A stretch of DNA of 48,066 bases from positions 1-48,066 of the forward strand of contig JAQBVG010000007.1 in the NCBI GenBank assembly GCA_027623655.1. The letters run 5' to 3'. The translations under genes and the position numbers were made by a program. This DNA is from Chloroflexota bacterium. Its GTDB lineage: Bacteria; Chloroflexota; Dehalococcoidia; Lucifugimonadales; Lucifugimonadaceae. Below, piece by piece: positions 1 to 9,599 of this stretch. The notes under the pieces are model-generated. The model ran no database searches and was not told where the DNA came from. It worked only from the letters and a program-made list of their open reading frames with translations. Position 1 is the stretch's first letter. Every line of letters begins with the position of its first letter.

Positions 1-183
1 GAGCCACGCCTCGCGATTTTTGATGTAGACATAACCTTCGCCGATGTTTATTCGACCTTCTCGCGCGGACTTTATTTCTGAGCCGCGCAGCACCATGCCC
101 GCTTCGAACGTTTCACTGATGAAGTAGTCGTAGTGGGCGCGTCGATTCGTTGCGAGTGCGCGTTTGATGTCGGTGTCGGCCAT
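1..183 (-). CDS. smpB: SsrA-binding protein SmpB (partial, C-terminus beyond the window)
   Basis: Reverse-strand translation from ATG at 183: MADTDIKRALATNRRAHYDYFISETFEAGMVLRGSEIKSAREGRINIGEGYVYIKNREAWL; SmpB hallmark N-RRAxxDY and GxVLxGxEIKSxRxGRxNxxxxYV. Not in the supplied ORF track because it runs off the edge. Confidence 0.95.
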   Translation of the reverse strand, partial: MADTDIKRALATNRRAHYDYFISETFEAGMVLRGSEIKSAREGRINIGEGYVYIKNREAWL

Positions 184-379
184 ATTTCAAGTCTAAGCAA
201 TTCACATAGACCAGTCTGCCTGTGTGGCTACTTATATTTGGGGCCTCAGGCTACGGGCGAAGGATATCGCAGGGGATCGCGTCGTTTAACATCTGGCTGG
301 CATTCTCAAGATTGCAGCCGAACCGGTTCACGAGCAAGCGATCGTAGATCCACGCCGTGGGCAAGCCCTTACACGAGCG

Positions 380-1714
380 CTACTTGGCGCTGGCGAGAGC
401 AGCCACCTGGAAGTCGAGTTGTTTGATAGCAGCTTCGATCTGCGGGTCGCCGCCTTCGTTGGTTTGAGGGTTGGCCCCCCCGGTGTCAAGTTTGTACTCA
501 ACAACCACATCGGGGTCGATTCCGATGTCCTCGATCGCGCGTCCGTTCGGTGTGTACCATCGGCCGATTGTCAGGTACACGCCACCACCGTTCGAGAGTC
601 CGCGCAACAAATTCACGCTGCCTTTACCGAACGTATTCGTGCCGATAACGACTGAACGGCCGTAGTCCTGCAGGGCGCCGGTCAAAACCTCGGACCCACT
701 GGCAGAGAAATTATCTACAAGCGTAACGAGAGGAATATCGGGGAAGTGTCCGCCTTTTTTCACTTTCCAGTCTTCACGTCGGCCCCGAGAGTTGACTTCA
801 TATGTCACCAGTCCTTCGGTCAGGAACTCTGAGGCTACGTCAACGGTGGCCGAGAGCAGGCCACCCGGATTACCACGAAGATCGAGGATTATTCCCTGGG
901 CACCACCGTCGATGAGCTGCTGCACGCCCTCACGGACTTCCTTTGCGGTTTCGGCCGTGAACGTGTCTATCTTCACTCGCCCGTATGGCGTGTCGGCAAC
1001 CCGTCGAACTTCCACACTGGGATCGTCGATCGTGTCTCGAATAATTGTTATGTCAACTGGATCCAAACTTCCGACGTGCTCGATGGTCAGCACGACCGGA
1101 GTGCCCTTTTCGCCTCGAATCTTGTTTACAGCTTCGAGCACGCTCCAGCCCGTTGCATCTTCACCATCAACTGCCAGGATCCTGTCGCCGGCCCTGATAC
1201 CTGCTTTCTCGGCAGGAGTACCGGGCAATGGCTTGGTGACAATCACGCCTTTTCGGTCAGGTGACGCTTCGACCTGGGCGCCGATACCACCGAAATTACC
1301 CTGAAAGCCAGCCTGGTCGATCTTGAAACTGGATGGCGGTATGTAGGCCGTGTACCGGTCGTCCAGAACGTCGAGCATGCCGATAACCGCGGCCTCCGCA
1401 AGTACGTCCGGATCGATTTTGTCCCTGACCACATATTCTCTGACCAGGATCGAGTACGTTTCCCAGACGATCTCAAGGCCGTCAGGAACGGCTGCAGGCT
1501 GGTCGGCTATAGGTTGGGCCGTCGGAGTCGGTTGCGTGCCGTCTGAGAGGATTATGGGTCCTGCATTTCTCGTCGCAGGAGTTTCTTCGCCGCTGCACGC
1601 TGTCAAAGCTACGATCGCGACTGCGGAGACGATCAATAACGAGCGGACTCTAAACAGGTCGAACCGGTTGAGGAAAATCATATTGAACTGGGTGGCCGGG
1701 AAGTTGAATCTCAC
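380..1714 (-). CDS. S41 family C-terminal processing peptidase, predicted lipoprotein
   Basis: Lipobox-like LTAC near the N-terminus, PDZ domain (GIGAQVEAS...AGIRAGDRILAVDG), S41 core (LRGNPGG; SASGSEVLTGALQDYGRSVVIGTNTFGKGSV). True start may be an internal Met. Confidence 0.93.
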   Translation of the reverse strand: MRFNFPATQFNMIFLNRFDLFRVRSLLIVSAVAIVALTACSGEETPATRNAGPIILSDGTQPTPTAQPIADQPAAVPDGLEIVWETYSILVREYVVRDKIDPDVLAEAAVIGMLDVLDDRYTAYIPPSSFKIDQAGFQGNFGGIGAQVEASPDRKGVIVTKPLPGTPAEKAGIRAGDRILAVDGEDATGWSVLEAVNKIRGEKGTPVVLTIEHVGSLDPVDITIIRDTIDDPSVEVRRVADTPYGRVKIDTFTAETAKEVREGVQQLIDGGAQGIILDLRGNPGGLLSATVDVASEFLTEGLVTYEVNSRGRREDWKVKKGGHFPDIPLVTLVDNFSASGSEVLTGALQDYGRSVVIGTNTFGKGSVNLLRGLSNGGGVYLTIGRWYTPNGRAIEDIGIDPDVVVEYKLDTGGANPQTNEGGDPQIEAAIKQLDFQVAALASAK

Positions 1715-1975
1715 AGTGACTCGTCAGCCAGGAACCACGGTGGTCTTAAATATCTTCTGGTCGAGCATACGCCGATGAAGTATGGGTCGATGTACTGATT
1801 TACACGCAAATTTGAAGCAGGCAGGGCAGTCGAGCAATAAATAACGACTTTTCGGCATGCTTCTTACTTTACATAACAATGATAGTGCGACGTTGGATAT
1901 TGATGATTTCAAACTCTCCGCCTCTGCCCCGCGGTTGGCTGAATCGGGAAGATTTGTCAGAAATCGACTATCGGG

Positions 1976-3145
1976 TTAGATAGTTACTTCAGCGACGGAT
2001 CCGAGATCGCCGGTCGCTAGCTCGGCGTCAATAGCATCCCGGAGGTCGCCGATCCCCCAGTTGAGGGTCGCTGACGTTGTGACGACGCGTTTGAACTCTG
2101 AAATGTCCGTCTGGTCCAGAATATCCAGTCTAAGCGGTTCGTCCGGCGACTCAACGATAAGGTCCATCTTGTTCAATACAAGTATTCTCGGCGTGTCACC
2201 AATGCTCATATCGTTTAGCTGGTCCGAAACTACCCGGGCCTGCTCGGCTGCATATGGACTTGAAATATCAACGACCTGAACGAGCAGGTCGGCTTGCAGG
2301 GCCTCATCAAGCGTTGCTCGGAAGGCCGCGACCAACACCGGCGGTAGTTTGTGAACAAAGCCGACGGTGTCGCTGAGCGTAGCGGACCCTCCCGAATGCA
2401 GGTACAAACGGCGTGTTGTCGTGTCGAGTGTCGAGAAAAGCTGGTTCCGTTCAATAACGACGCTCGAGGTAATTTTGTTGAAAACGGCTGACTTGCCAGC
2501 GTTTGTGTATCCGACCAGCGACACGGTCTTCGATTGTCCGATCGTCCTGGCCTGTCTTTGCTGGTCGCGCTGCAACCGTACCTGATCGATTTCTTTCTTT
2601 ACTCGGGACAACTTTCGCCTGATCAGCCGGCGGTCAGTTTCAATCTGGCTTTCGCCCGGCCCCCTCGTGCCGACTCCTCCACCAAGGCGTTCGAGGTGCG
2701 ACCACTGGCCGGCCAGTCTCGGCAGGAGGTATTCGGTTTGCGCCAGATCAATCTGCAGTCGACCTTCACGCGTTCGCGCACGCCTGGCGAATACGTCGAT
2801 GATCAGCGCAGTGCGATCTATTACTTTTACCTTGAGCTTGTCTTCCAGGGCTTTTTGCTGGCCGGGAGTGAGCTCGTCATCAAAAATGGCCGTGTCGATT
2901 CGCTCTCGCCTGATGGCCAACTCAAGTTCCTCGATCTTGCCGCTACCGACGTACGTAGGTGACGGCTTATTCAGGGACTGCTTAAACCTGGCGACTGGAT
3001 TAGCCCCTGCGGCTCGCGAGAGTTCGGAAAGTTCGGTGAGCGAGTCGTCCAGAGACCAGTAGTCATCCCTCGAGCGCACGCTCACTCCCACGAGGATCGC
3101 GCGTTCACGGAACGGTCCTGTGGAATATGTGCTTTTTTTGGGCAT
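1976..3145 (-). CDS. hflX: GTPase HflX
   Basis: GGGVGTRGPGESQIETDRR HflX signature plus G1 GYTNAGKSAVFN, DTVGF and NKMD. Confidence 0.95.
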   Translation of the reverse strand: MPKKSTYSTGPFRERAILVGVSVRSRDDYWSLDDSLTELSELSRAAGANPVARFKQSLNKPSPTYVGSGKIEELELAIRRERIDTAIFDDELTPGQQKALEDKLKVKVIDRTALIIDVFARRARTREGRLQIDLAQTEYLLPRLAGQWSHLERLGGGVGTRGPGESQIETDRRLIRRKLSRVKKEIDQVRLQRDQQRQARTIGQSKTVSLVGYTNAGKSAVFNKITSSVVIERNQLFSTLDTTTRRLYLHSGGSATLSDTVGFVHKLPPVLVAAFRATLDEALQADLLVQVVDISSPYAAEQARVVSDQLNDMSIGDTPRILVLNKMDLIVESPDEPLRLDILDQTDISEFKRVVTTSATLNWGIGDLRDAIDAELATGDLGSVAEVTI

Positions 3146-3153
3146 ATGCAGGT

Positions 3154-4326
3154 TCAGGTACGGGCGTCGATGCTGAACCTCGAAAGTCTCCGCAATCCTT
3201 CATCGATCTGGTCGTCAGCGATTGTCAGTGAGAGTCGAATATATCCCTCTCCCCCGGGACCGTACCCGTTGCCGGGAGTGACCACCACGTTGACTTCGTC
3301 CAGAAGTTTTTGTGCGAACTCGGCAGAAGTGTAGCCTTTTGGAACGGGTGTCCAGATGTACAGGGCACCCTTTGGAGCCACCGCCGGAACGCCGATCTCG
3401 TTCAATACAGAGACTACCTTGTCACGGCGTTTCCGATATACCTCGTTATTGTTATCGAGCCATTCGGTAGGCATTTCCAGGGCAGCTATACCCATTTCCT
3501 GGTTTGCCTGCGAGAGCCCGGAATCAATATTCGACTTGACCCGCATGAGCGCGTTGACCATGTCGGGATTTCCAACTGCCATCCCAACCCGCCAACCAGT
3601 CATATTGGCCGTTTTCGACAGCGAATGGAACTCCATGGCCACATCCATTGCGCCATCGACCTGCAAGACACTTGGCGCAACGAAGCCATCGTATGTCACC
3701 TCGGTGTATGCGGCGTCGTGCAGCAGTGCGATGTCGAACTCTTTGCAGAAAGCCACCGCTTCTTCGAAGAAGGACAGCGGGGCGATCGCGCCAGTCGGGT
3801 TGTTCGGGTAGTTGATCCAGAGTGTCTTGGCTTTCCTAGCCACGTCGGTTGGGATATCGGAAAAGTCGACCAGGTATCCGTTTTCCTCTCTGAGTGTCAC
3901 ATAGTGGGTTGTGCCGCCAGCAAACATAGTTCCGATCGCGTACACCGGGTACGCAGGATCCGGGCTGATCGAAACGTCCCCCGGATCTATGAAGCAAAGG
4001 GCCGCGTGCGCAATGCCCTCTTTGGCACCAATCAGGTTGATGACTTCGGTCGCAGGGTCAAGTTTCACCTCGAACCTTCGGTAGAAAAAATCTGCGACTG
4101 CCGATCGGAATTCGGGTAGCCCTTCACTCTCAGGGTATCGGTGATTTTCAGGCTTGCGAGAACCTTCGATCAGTGCGTTCAAGACCGGCTCGGGGGTTGG
4201 CATGTCAGGGTCGCCGATGCCGAATGAAATGACGTCAATCCCCTGCTTCTTTTTCGCTGCTATGGCACGGGATATACCTACGAAAAGATAGGGTGGAAGA
4301 TTTTCAACACGATTCGCAAATTTCAT
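3154..4326 (-). CDS. dapL: LL-diaminopimelate aminotransferase (class I/II PLP aminotransferase)
   Basis: MKFANRVENLPPYLFVGISRAIAAKKKQGIDVISFGIGDPDMPTP...; PLP-Lys region HSLSKTANMTGWRVG; adjacent to dapF. Start set at Met 4326 (ORF track extends to 4401). Confidence 0.88.
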   Translation of the reverse strand: MKFANRVENLPPYLFVGISRAIAAKKKQGIDVISFGIGDPDMPTPEPVLNALIEGSRKPENHRYPESEGLPEFRSAVADFFYRRFEVKLDPATEVINLIGAKEGIAHAALCFIDPGDVSISPDPAYPVYAIGTMFAGGTTHYVTLREENGYLVDFSDIPTDVARKAKTLWINYPNNPTGAIAPLSFFEEAVAFCKEFDIALLHDAAYTEVTYDGFVAPSVLQVDGAMDVAMEFHSLSKTANMTGWRVGMAVGNPDMVNALMRVKSNIDSGLSQANQEMGIAALEMPTEWLDNNNEVYRKRRDKVVSVLNEIGVPAVAPKGALYIWTPVPKGYTSAEFAQKLLDEVNVVVTPGNGYGPGGEGYIRLSLTIADDQIDEGLRRLSRFSIDART

Positions 4327-4452
4327 TCGTTTGGTTCCGTAGGTTACGCTGTTTTCAGTTGGTTTTGAGTTTTCGTAGCCTCGCCGATCGAGGTGGCACA
4401 ATCGTAGACCAGTGGGCGTCTTCGGTGCAGGCGATATTCTCCGCCTCGAGGT

Positions 4453-5313
4453 TCAATCGGGCCAGATACCGGTGAATACTTCTACGGCCGGGCCCTCAAG
4501 AAATGCTTCACCTGTTGCGTCCCACGATATTTTTAGCACGCCACCGTCTACAATCACGTCGACGTTGTCGTCTACCAGTCCGTGCGCCCTTGCCGCACTC
4601 GCTGCGGCTGTGCTCCCGGTCCCCGAAGACATCGTCTCACCTGCTCCGCGTTCGAAGATGCGCGCACGAATGTTGGATCGATCGATCACGTTTACTATTT
4701 CGAAATTGATTCGATTTGGGAACAGTTTGTGATGTTCCACCTTCGGGCCGATCTCAAGGAGTGGGAATGTCTCCACCGATTCTTCCATGATGGCAACCGC
4801 GTGGGGATTTCCGACGGATAGACACGTTACGGCGAGGCTACGACCTCCAGCCTGGATCGGGAACGACTTGATTACGTCGAGATCGCCAATCATGGAGGTA
4901 TCGACCGGGATTTCGGCTGGAACGAACGAAGGCACACCCATCGCGACCTTTGCCGCGATCATTTTGTCACCGCTCATCGTCGGCCATACGGTTCGAATGC
5001 CCCCGCCGGTTTCGACCGTGAGGCCATCATCGCCGGATCCTGGAAACGCAATTTTCCTGTCGATGACGAACTTGGAGAATAGCCGAATTCCGTTCCCACT
5101 CATCTCGGCTTCAGATCCGTCGGGGTTATATACCCGCATACGGATTTGTGCTTCGCCCGAGTCCTGAACGAGAACGATTCCGTCGGAACCAACGCCAAAT
5201 GCCAACCTGCTCATGTCGACCGAAAGCGCACCCCAATCCCGATCGATACCTCGCCCGTCAATGGCTATGTAGTCGTTCCCTGCACCATGCAATTTTGCGA
5301 ACTCTAAGGTCAT
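4453..5313 (-). CDS. dapF: Diaminopimelate epimerase
   Basis: FAKLHGAGNDYIAID, NPDGSEAEMSGNGIRLFSKF; second Cys position reads ERGAGETMSSGTGSTAAA (see finding). Confidence 0.9.
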   Translation of the reverse strand: MTLEFAKLHGAGNDYIAIDGRGIDRDWGALSVDMSRLAFGVGSDGIVLVQDSGEAQIRMRVYNPDGSEAEMSGNGIRLFSKFVIDRKIAFPGSGDDGLTVETGGGIRTVWPTMSGDKMIAAKVAMGVPSFVPAEIPVDTSMIGDLDVIKSFPIQAGGRSLAVTCLSVGNPHAVAIMEESVETFPLLEIGPKVEHHKLFPNRINFEIVNVIDRSNIRARIFERGAGETMSSGTGSTAAASAARAHGLVDDNVDVIVDGGVLKISWDATGEAFLEGPAVEVFTGIWPD

Positions 5314-5440
5314 ATTTCTCCCGGACTTCGGCTTCGCGCGGTTCGCCGCGAAACGATTCTATTGATGAATCTGGCAAACTGCGAACACCAGATACCAAAA
5401 CTAATTTAGCGTTGTGTAATGCCTCGTTTGATGGAACTGT

Positions 5441-6403
5441 TCAATCTTTCGCGGCTGCACGCCAATCCTGGGCTATTTCAATTATCGACCGGGTCGTAAT
5501 TGCCGGATCTGTCGTCAGATCAAACCAGCGGATCCTCGGATCGTCACGTTTGAACCAGTTAGCCTGTTGTCGGATCAAACGGTTTGTGGCAACTGCGGTG
5601 AGGCGAAACGCTTCATCAAGGTCGATTCGGCCCTCTAGATGATCAACCATTTGCCGGTAGCCTATTCCGCTCATCGCCCTGTCGTCTGTCGTGTGGCCGG
5701 CGCTCATTAGTCCCTCGACCTCTTCCTTCCATCCCCTGTGAAGCATCGCAGCTAGTCGTTCGAGAACCCGTCGATGCAGAACGGCGCGTTCGGCTTCAAG
5801 TCCGATAATCAACGTGTTATACGGCGGAGTTGCAGCTCTTCGCAGATTCGATTCTGGAGATACGGGTGCGGTTGTGTTCGATCGCACGCGCTCGATCGCC
5901 CGGATAACCCGTCTCGGGTTTGAAAGATCCGTGTTTTTCGCAGTTTCCGGCGATATGGATTCGAGTTCCATTGCCAGCACCTCCACACCCTGCCCTGCCA
6001 GTCGCTGCTCAAGTTCTGTGCGCAGTTCAATGTCGGGTTCAATCGCAGGCACGTCCCATCCCTCGATGAGCGCCCAGACGTACTGCCCGGAACCGCCGAC
6101 CAGGATTGGTAACTTTCCACGATCTGCAATTTCGTTAATGACCAGCCGCGCTTCATGAAGGTAGCTGGCAAGATCGAAATGTTCATCGGGTTCGAGAATG
6201 TCGATCAGATGGTGCGGGATACCGCTCATTTCGTCCCGGGCTGGCTTCGCAGTGGCGATGTCCATCCCTCGATAAAACAACCTCGAATCGCCGTTGACGA
6301 TCTCGCCACCAAGCGCCAGTGCCAGTCCAACCGCGAGTGCAGTCTTGCCGGTCGCAGTGGCTCCGACTATCGCCAGGAGGTCCTGTTGTGCTGTTGCGCT
6401 CAG
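5441..6403 (-). CDS. miaA: tRNA dimethylallyltransferase MiaA
   Basis: ORF track starts at 6280 but the same frame continues upstream as ..QQDLLAIVGATATGKTALAVGLALALGGEIVNGDSRLFYRGMDIATAKP, containing the P-loop. First usable codon after the in-frame stop is CTG at 6403-6401. Confidence 0.9.
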   Translation of the reverse strand: MSATAQQDLLAIVGATATGKTALAVGLALALGGEIVNGDSRLFYRGMDIATAKPARDEMSGIPHHLIDILEPDEHFDLASYLHEARLVINEIADRGKLPILVGGSGQYVWALIEGWDVPAIEPDIELRTELEQRLAGQGVEVLAMELESISPETAKNTDLSNPRRVIRAIERVRSNTTAPVSPESNLRRAATPPYNTLIIGLEAERAVLHRRVLERLAAMLHRGWKEEVEGLMSAGHTTDDRAMSGIGYRQMVDHLEGRIDLDEAFRLTAVATNRLIRQQANWFKRDDPRIRWFDLTTDPAITTRSIIEIAQDWRAAAKD

Positions 6404-6452
6404 TAATCACGCGCCTTCAAGAGCATAGAATCGCACTCGCAGTTACTCGCTT

Positions 6453-7208
6453 TCACATCGTCGCCGCACTGTGGACGAGCTTAGAAAATTCACTGCCATC
6501 CAGGCTCGCCCCGCCTACGAGTGCCCCATCGATGTCCGGTTGTCCGAGTAACTCCACGACGTTACGTGAATTGACACTTCCGCCGTAGAGGACGCACACA
6601 GATTCGGCCGCATCGGGAGCCAGTTGTCGGATCACACGTCGACACACAAGCGCCATTTCCTGGGCCTCTGCCGATGTCGCTGCTTCGCCCGTTCCAATAG
6701 CCCAGACCGGTTCGTATGCGACGATCAATGAATCCCAGCTGGCGTAACCGACGAGACTTGCACCCAGTTGCTCGGCGACGAATGTCGCCGCGTTTCCCGC
6801 TCGTCGGACTTCCAGCGACTCCCCCACACACAGGATTGGCTTGAGGCCAACATTAATGGCTGTGAGTGCTTTTGCTGCCACGTCATCAGAGTCTTCTCCG
6901 AACATCGACCGCCGTTCCGAGTGGCCGATTATTACGTGTGTGGTTAGACCGACAAGCATCGACGCTGACACTTCTCCGGTGAACGCGCCGTTGACGTTCG
7001 AGTTCACATTCTGGGCGCCTACCTGGATTGAACTTTCGCTGAGCAGCTCGGACACTCTCCCCAGGGCCGTAAACGGAGGGCAAACGATTTTCTCGACGCC
7101 CTCGACGTCATCGCACAGCGTGTGAATCCCCAGTGCAAGTTCCGCCGCCGACTTAATGTCGGTGTTCATTTTCCAGTTGCCAGCGATAACCGGCGTCCGT
7201 GGTGCCAT
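6453..7208 (-). CDS. tpiA: Triosephosphate isomerase
   Basis: MAPRTPVIAGNWKMN, GHSERR, AYEPVWAIGTG, LYGGSVNSRN, GALVGGASL. Confidence 0.97.
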   Translation of the reverse strand: MAPRTPVIAGNWKMNTDIKSAAELALGIHTLCDDVEGVEKIVCPPFTALGRVSELLSESSIQVGAQNVNSNVNGAFTGEVSASMLVGLTTHVIIGHSERRSMFGEDSDDVAAKALTAINVGLKPILCVGESLEVRRAGNAATFVAEQLGASLVGYASWDSLIVAYEPVWAIGTGEAATSAEAQEMALVCRRVIRQLAPDAAESVCVLYGGSVNSRNVVELLGQPDIDGALVGGASLDGSEFSKLVHSAATM

Positions 7209-7253
7209 TTTTTGGATTCCTGTTTTGATTTGGTGATCTGCAATAAACGCAGA

Positions 7254-8432
7254 TCAGTCGGCGTCGTCAAGCGCAGCTATTCCCGGCAGAGATTTACCTT
7301 CCAGAAATTCTAACGACGCACCTCCACCGGTAGAAACGTGAGTCACCTGCTCAGTGAGGCCTAGCGAACCCACGATTTCTGCGGTCGAGCCGCCGCCGAT
7401 GATGGACGTTGCGGCCGCGTTGGAAGCGATAGCCCTTGCCACCGCTTCCGAGCCCGCTGCGAATGCCGGCCATTCGAATACACCCATCGGTCCGTTCCAG
7501 ATCAGCATCTTTGCGAGAGAAATTATTCGTGAATACTCTGCGGACGTTCGCGGCCCAATGTCGAGAATTATTCCCGTCGCGGGCACACCTGATGATTCGT
7601 CCACGCTCGCCTCGGAATCAATTTTGAACTCCACTGCGGTGATGACATCGGCAGGCAAAATAATGTTCGCGTCGGCTGAGTTCAGCAGAGCTCTGGCAGC
7701 GGCCACCTCCTCAACCGTAACCGCAGCGGCCCCTCCCGACCTGCCCTGGGCTACGTAGAAGGCTGCCACCATGCCTCCACCTACGAGGATCGTGTCGACC
7801 CGGGTTGCCAGGTGTTTGAGGACCTGGATTTTGTCAGCAACCTTGGCGCCACCAACGATCGCAATTGCGGGACTCGAAGCTCCGCTGATAGCGTTCCCCA
7901 GCATTGTCAGTTCGCGTTCCATCAGCAGACCGGCTACGGCAGGCAGGTGTTCGGTGACACCGACCGTGGACGCATGTGCCCGATGGGCGGCACCGAAGGC
8001 GTCATTGACAAAGATATCTGCGAGGCTCCCGAGGTGTCTGGAAAAAACACGGTCGTTAGTTTCTTCGCCTGGATCGAACCTCAGGTTTTCGAGTAGCGCG
8101 AATTGTCCCGGGTCGAGTTTGGAAATAACTTGTCCGGGTAGTTCCCCGGCCGGGCCACCAGCATCTTTCACATCGGCCACCAGCAACTCCGATAACCGCT
8201 TCCGCACCGGAGCGAGCTTCATTTCTTCCACTACCTGCCCATTCGGCCTGCCGAAATGCGAACATATCGCAGTCTTCGCACCGGCGCCTCGGAGCAGGTT
8301 CAATGTAGGCAGAGCGGCACGAATACGAGAATCGTCGGCAATTTGTCCATCCCGCAACGGCACGTTGAAGTCGACCCTGACAAGAACAGTTTTTCCCTGG
8401 ATATCTGTATCTCGGATAGAGCGCTTCGTCAT
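7254..8432 (-). CDS. pgk: Phosphoglycerate kinase
   Basis: VLVRVDFNVPL, NDAFGAAHRAHAST, GGAKVADKI, WNGPMGVFE, STGGGASLEFLEGKSLPGI. Confidence 0.97.
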   Translation of the reverse strand: MTKRSIRDTDIQGKTVLVRVDFNVPLRDGQIADDSRIRAALPTLNLLRGAGAKTAICSHFGRPNGQVVEEMKLAPVRKRLSELLVADVKDAGGPAGELPGQVISKLDPGQFALLENLRFDPGEETNDRVFSRHLGSLADIFVNDAFGAAHRAHASTVGVTEHLPAVAGLLMERELTMLGNAISGASSPAIAIVGGAKVADKIQVLKHLATRVDTILVGGGMVAAFYVAQGRSGGAAAVTVEEVAAARALLNSADANIILPADVITAVEFKIDSEASVDESSGVPATGIILDIGPRTSAEYSRIISLAKMLIWNGPMGVFEWPAFAAGSEAVARAIASNAAATSIIGGGSTAEIVGSLGLTEQVTHVSTGGGASLEFLEGKSLPGIAALDDAD

Positions 8433-8467
8433 GTGATGCTCACTGGGTTCGCCATTTTGGACACTAT

Positions 8468-9529
8468 TTACGCCGAACGGATGATCTGCCTGGCGCTCTG
8501 GGTCAGGGCTTCTACGTGCCCGTCGGAGAAACCGGTGTCGGCAAGCGCTGAAATCGCCTGACCGGTGAGGTCGGCGATGCGCTTTTCGGAAAAAGACTTG
8601 CTGTCTGTTTCAGCAAGGATTGTCGTCACTTCGTCCAGGTCGGACAGGTCGAGTACCCGTTTCATAAATATCTCCCCGAGTCGACGACGTGTGCTCGGCG
8701 ACCCGTTCTCTATCGCGTGAGCCGTCGCAATGGATTTCTTCTTCGACTGAAGTCTGCCTCGCTGGACCTCGTCGCGGACGTTTTCCTCGTCAGGCCATAG
8801 CGCTTTCAGATCGATGTTCAGATTGCGTGCGGTGCCTACCGCCACGCCAAACGACTCCAGGGCATTGAGGGCAGCTTCTTCGGATCCTGCCGCTATTCCA
8901 CCTAGTTTGGCGGCAGCTCCCAGCAGCGCACCGTGCTTTCGAGCGACACCAACGATTTCTTCGACCCCAACCGCTGCACGCTCCTGGAACGAAATGTCCA
9001 GATATTCACCCTCGCAGACCTCAAGCGTAGCTGCATCCAGCGACTGCAAGGCCATCGATATCCTTCGAGGATCTGATACCGGAGGTGGTGCATTCCGCTG
9101 CTCAAAGATCGATATCCGCGCCATGGCATGAATACCGTCGCCTGCATTGATGGCCTGTGCGGGACCCCATGACCACCAGATTGTCGGGCGTTTGTTCCTC
9201 TCGGTGTTGGCGTTCTGTACATCTTCGTGAACAAGAATGAAGTTGTGGACGAGTTCGACCGCGATCGCGTACGGCATTGCTGATTCGTTACTTCCACCAG
9301 CGGCTCTGCACGTGGCCAACACGAGGTGGCCGTGCGATCGGTCCTGTGCCGCACTACGTTCCGGTTCACCATTCTGGTTGGCCCAGCCAAGGTGATAGGC
9401 CATCATTTTGTACAGAGGAAGTTCTCTCGCACCCACGAACGTCATGAGGGCCGATTCGAACTGGTCTGAGTCAGCCGCTGTAATACCGGGAATTGTCCCC
9501 GTGAAAGACAATCGAATTCTCCGATGCAT
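8468..9529 (-). CDS. Polyprenyl synthetase family protein with altered aspartate-rich motifs
   Basis: ELVHNFILVHEDVQNANTERNKRPTIWWSWGPAQAINAGD and CEGEYLDISFQER match the isoprenyl synthase fold. Start set at ATG 9529 (9655 in the ORF track overlaps tsaC). Confidence 0.82.
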   Translation of the reverse strand: MHRRIRLSFTGTIPGITAADSDQFESALMTFVGARELPLYKMMAYHLGWANQNGEPERSAAQDRSHGHLVLATCRAAGGSNESAMPYAIAVELVHNFILVHEDVQNANTERNKRPTIWWSWGPAQAINAGDGIHAMARISIFEQRNAPPPVSDPRRISMALQSLDAATLEVCEGEYLDISFQERAAVGVEEIVGVARKHGALLGAAAKLGGIAAGSEEAALNALESFGVAVGTARNLNIDLKALWPDEENVRDEVQRGRLQSKKKSIATAHAIENGSPSTRRRLGEIFMKRVLDLSDLDEVTTILAETDSKSFSEKRIADLTGQAISALADTGFSDGHVEALTQSARQIIRSA

Positions 9530-9599
9530 TCCTGAAGTGGGAGCTTGCGAGATGGTTGCGAGCCAGATAAGGGTAACGGAGATGGGCTCTGTTGAAAGG

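Noticed and set aside
792-1304. 170-aa plus-strand ORF opposite the S41 protease
   Set aside because: Antisense shadow ORF of a confident gene.
3310-4119. 269-aa plus-strand ORF opposite dapL
   Set aside because: Antisense mirror of a well-supported coding gene; no recognisable domain and unusual composition.
7771-8436. 221-aa plus-strand ORF opposite pgk
   Set aside because: Antisense shadow ORF rich in Ser/Arg/Pro, explained by codon bias of pgk.
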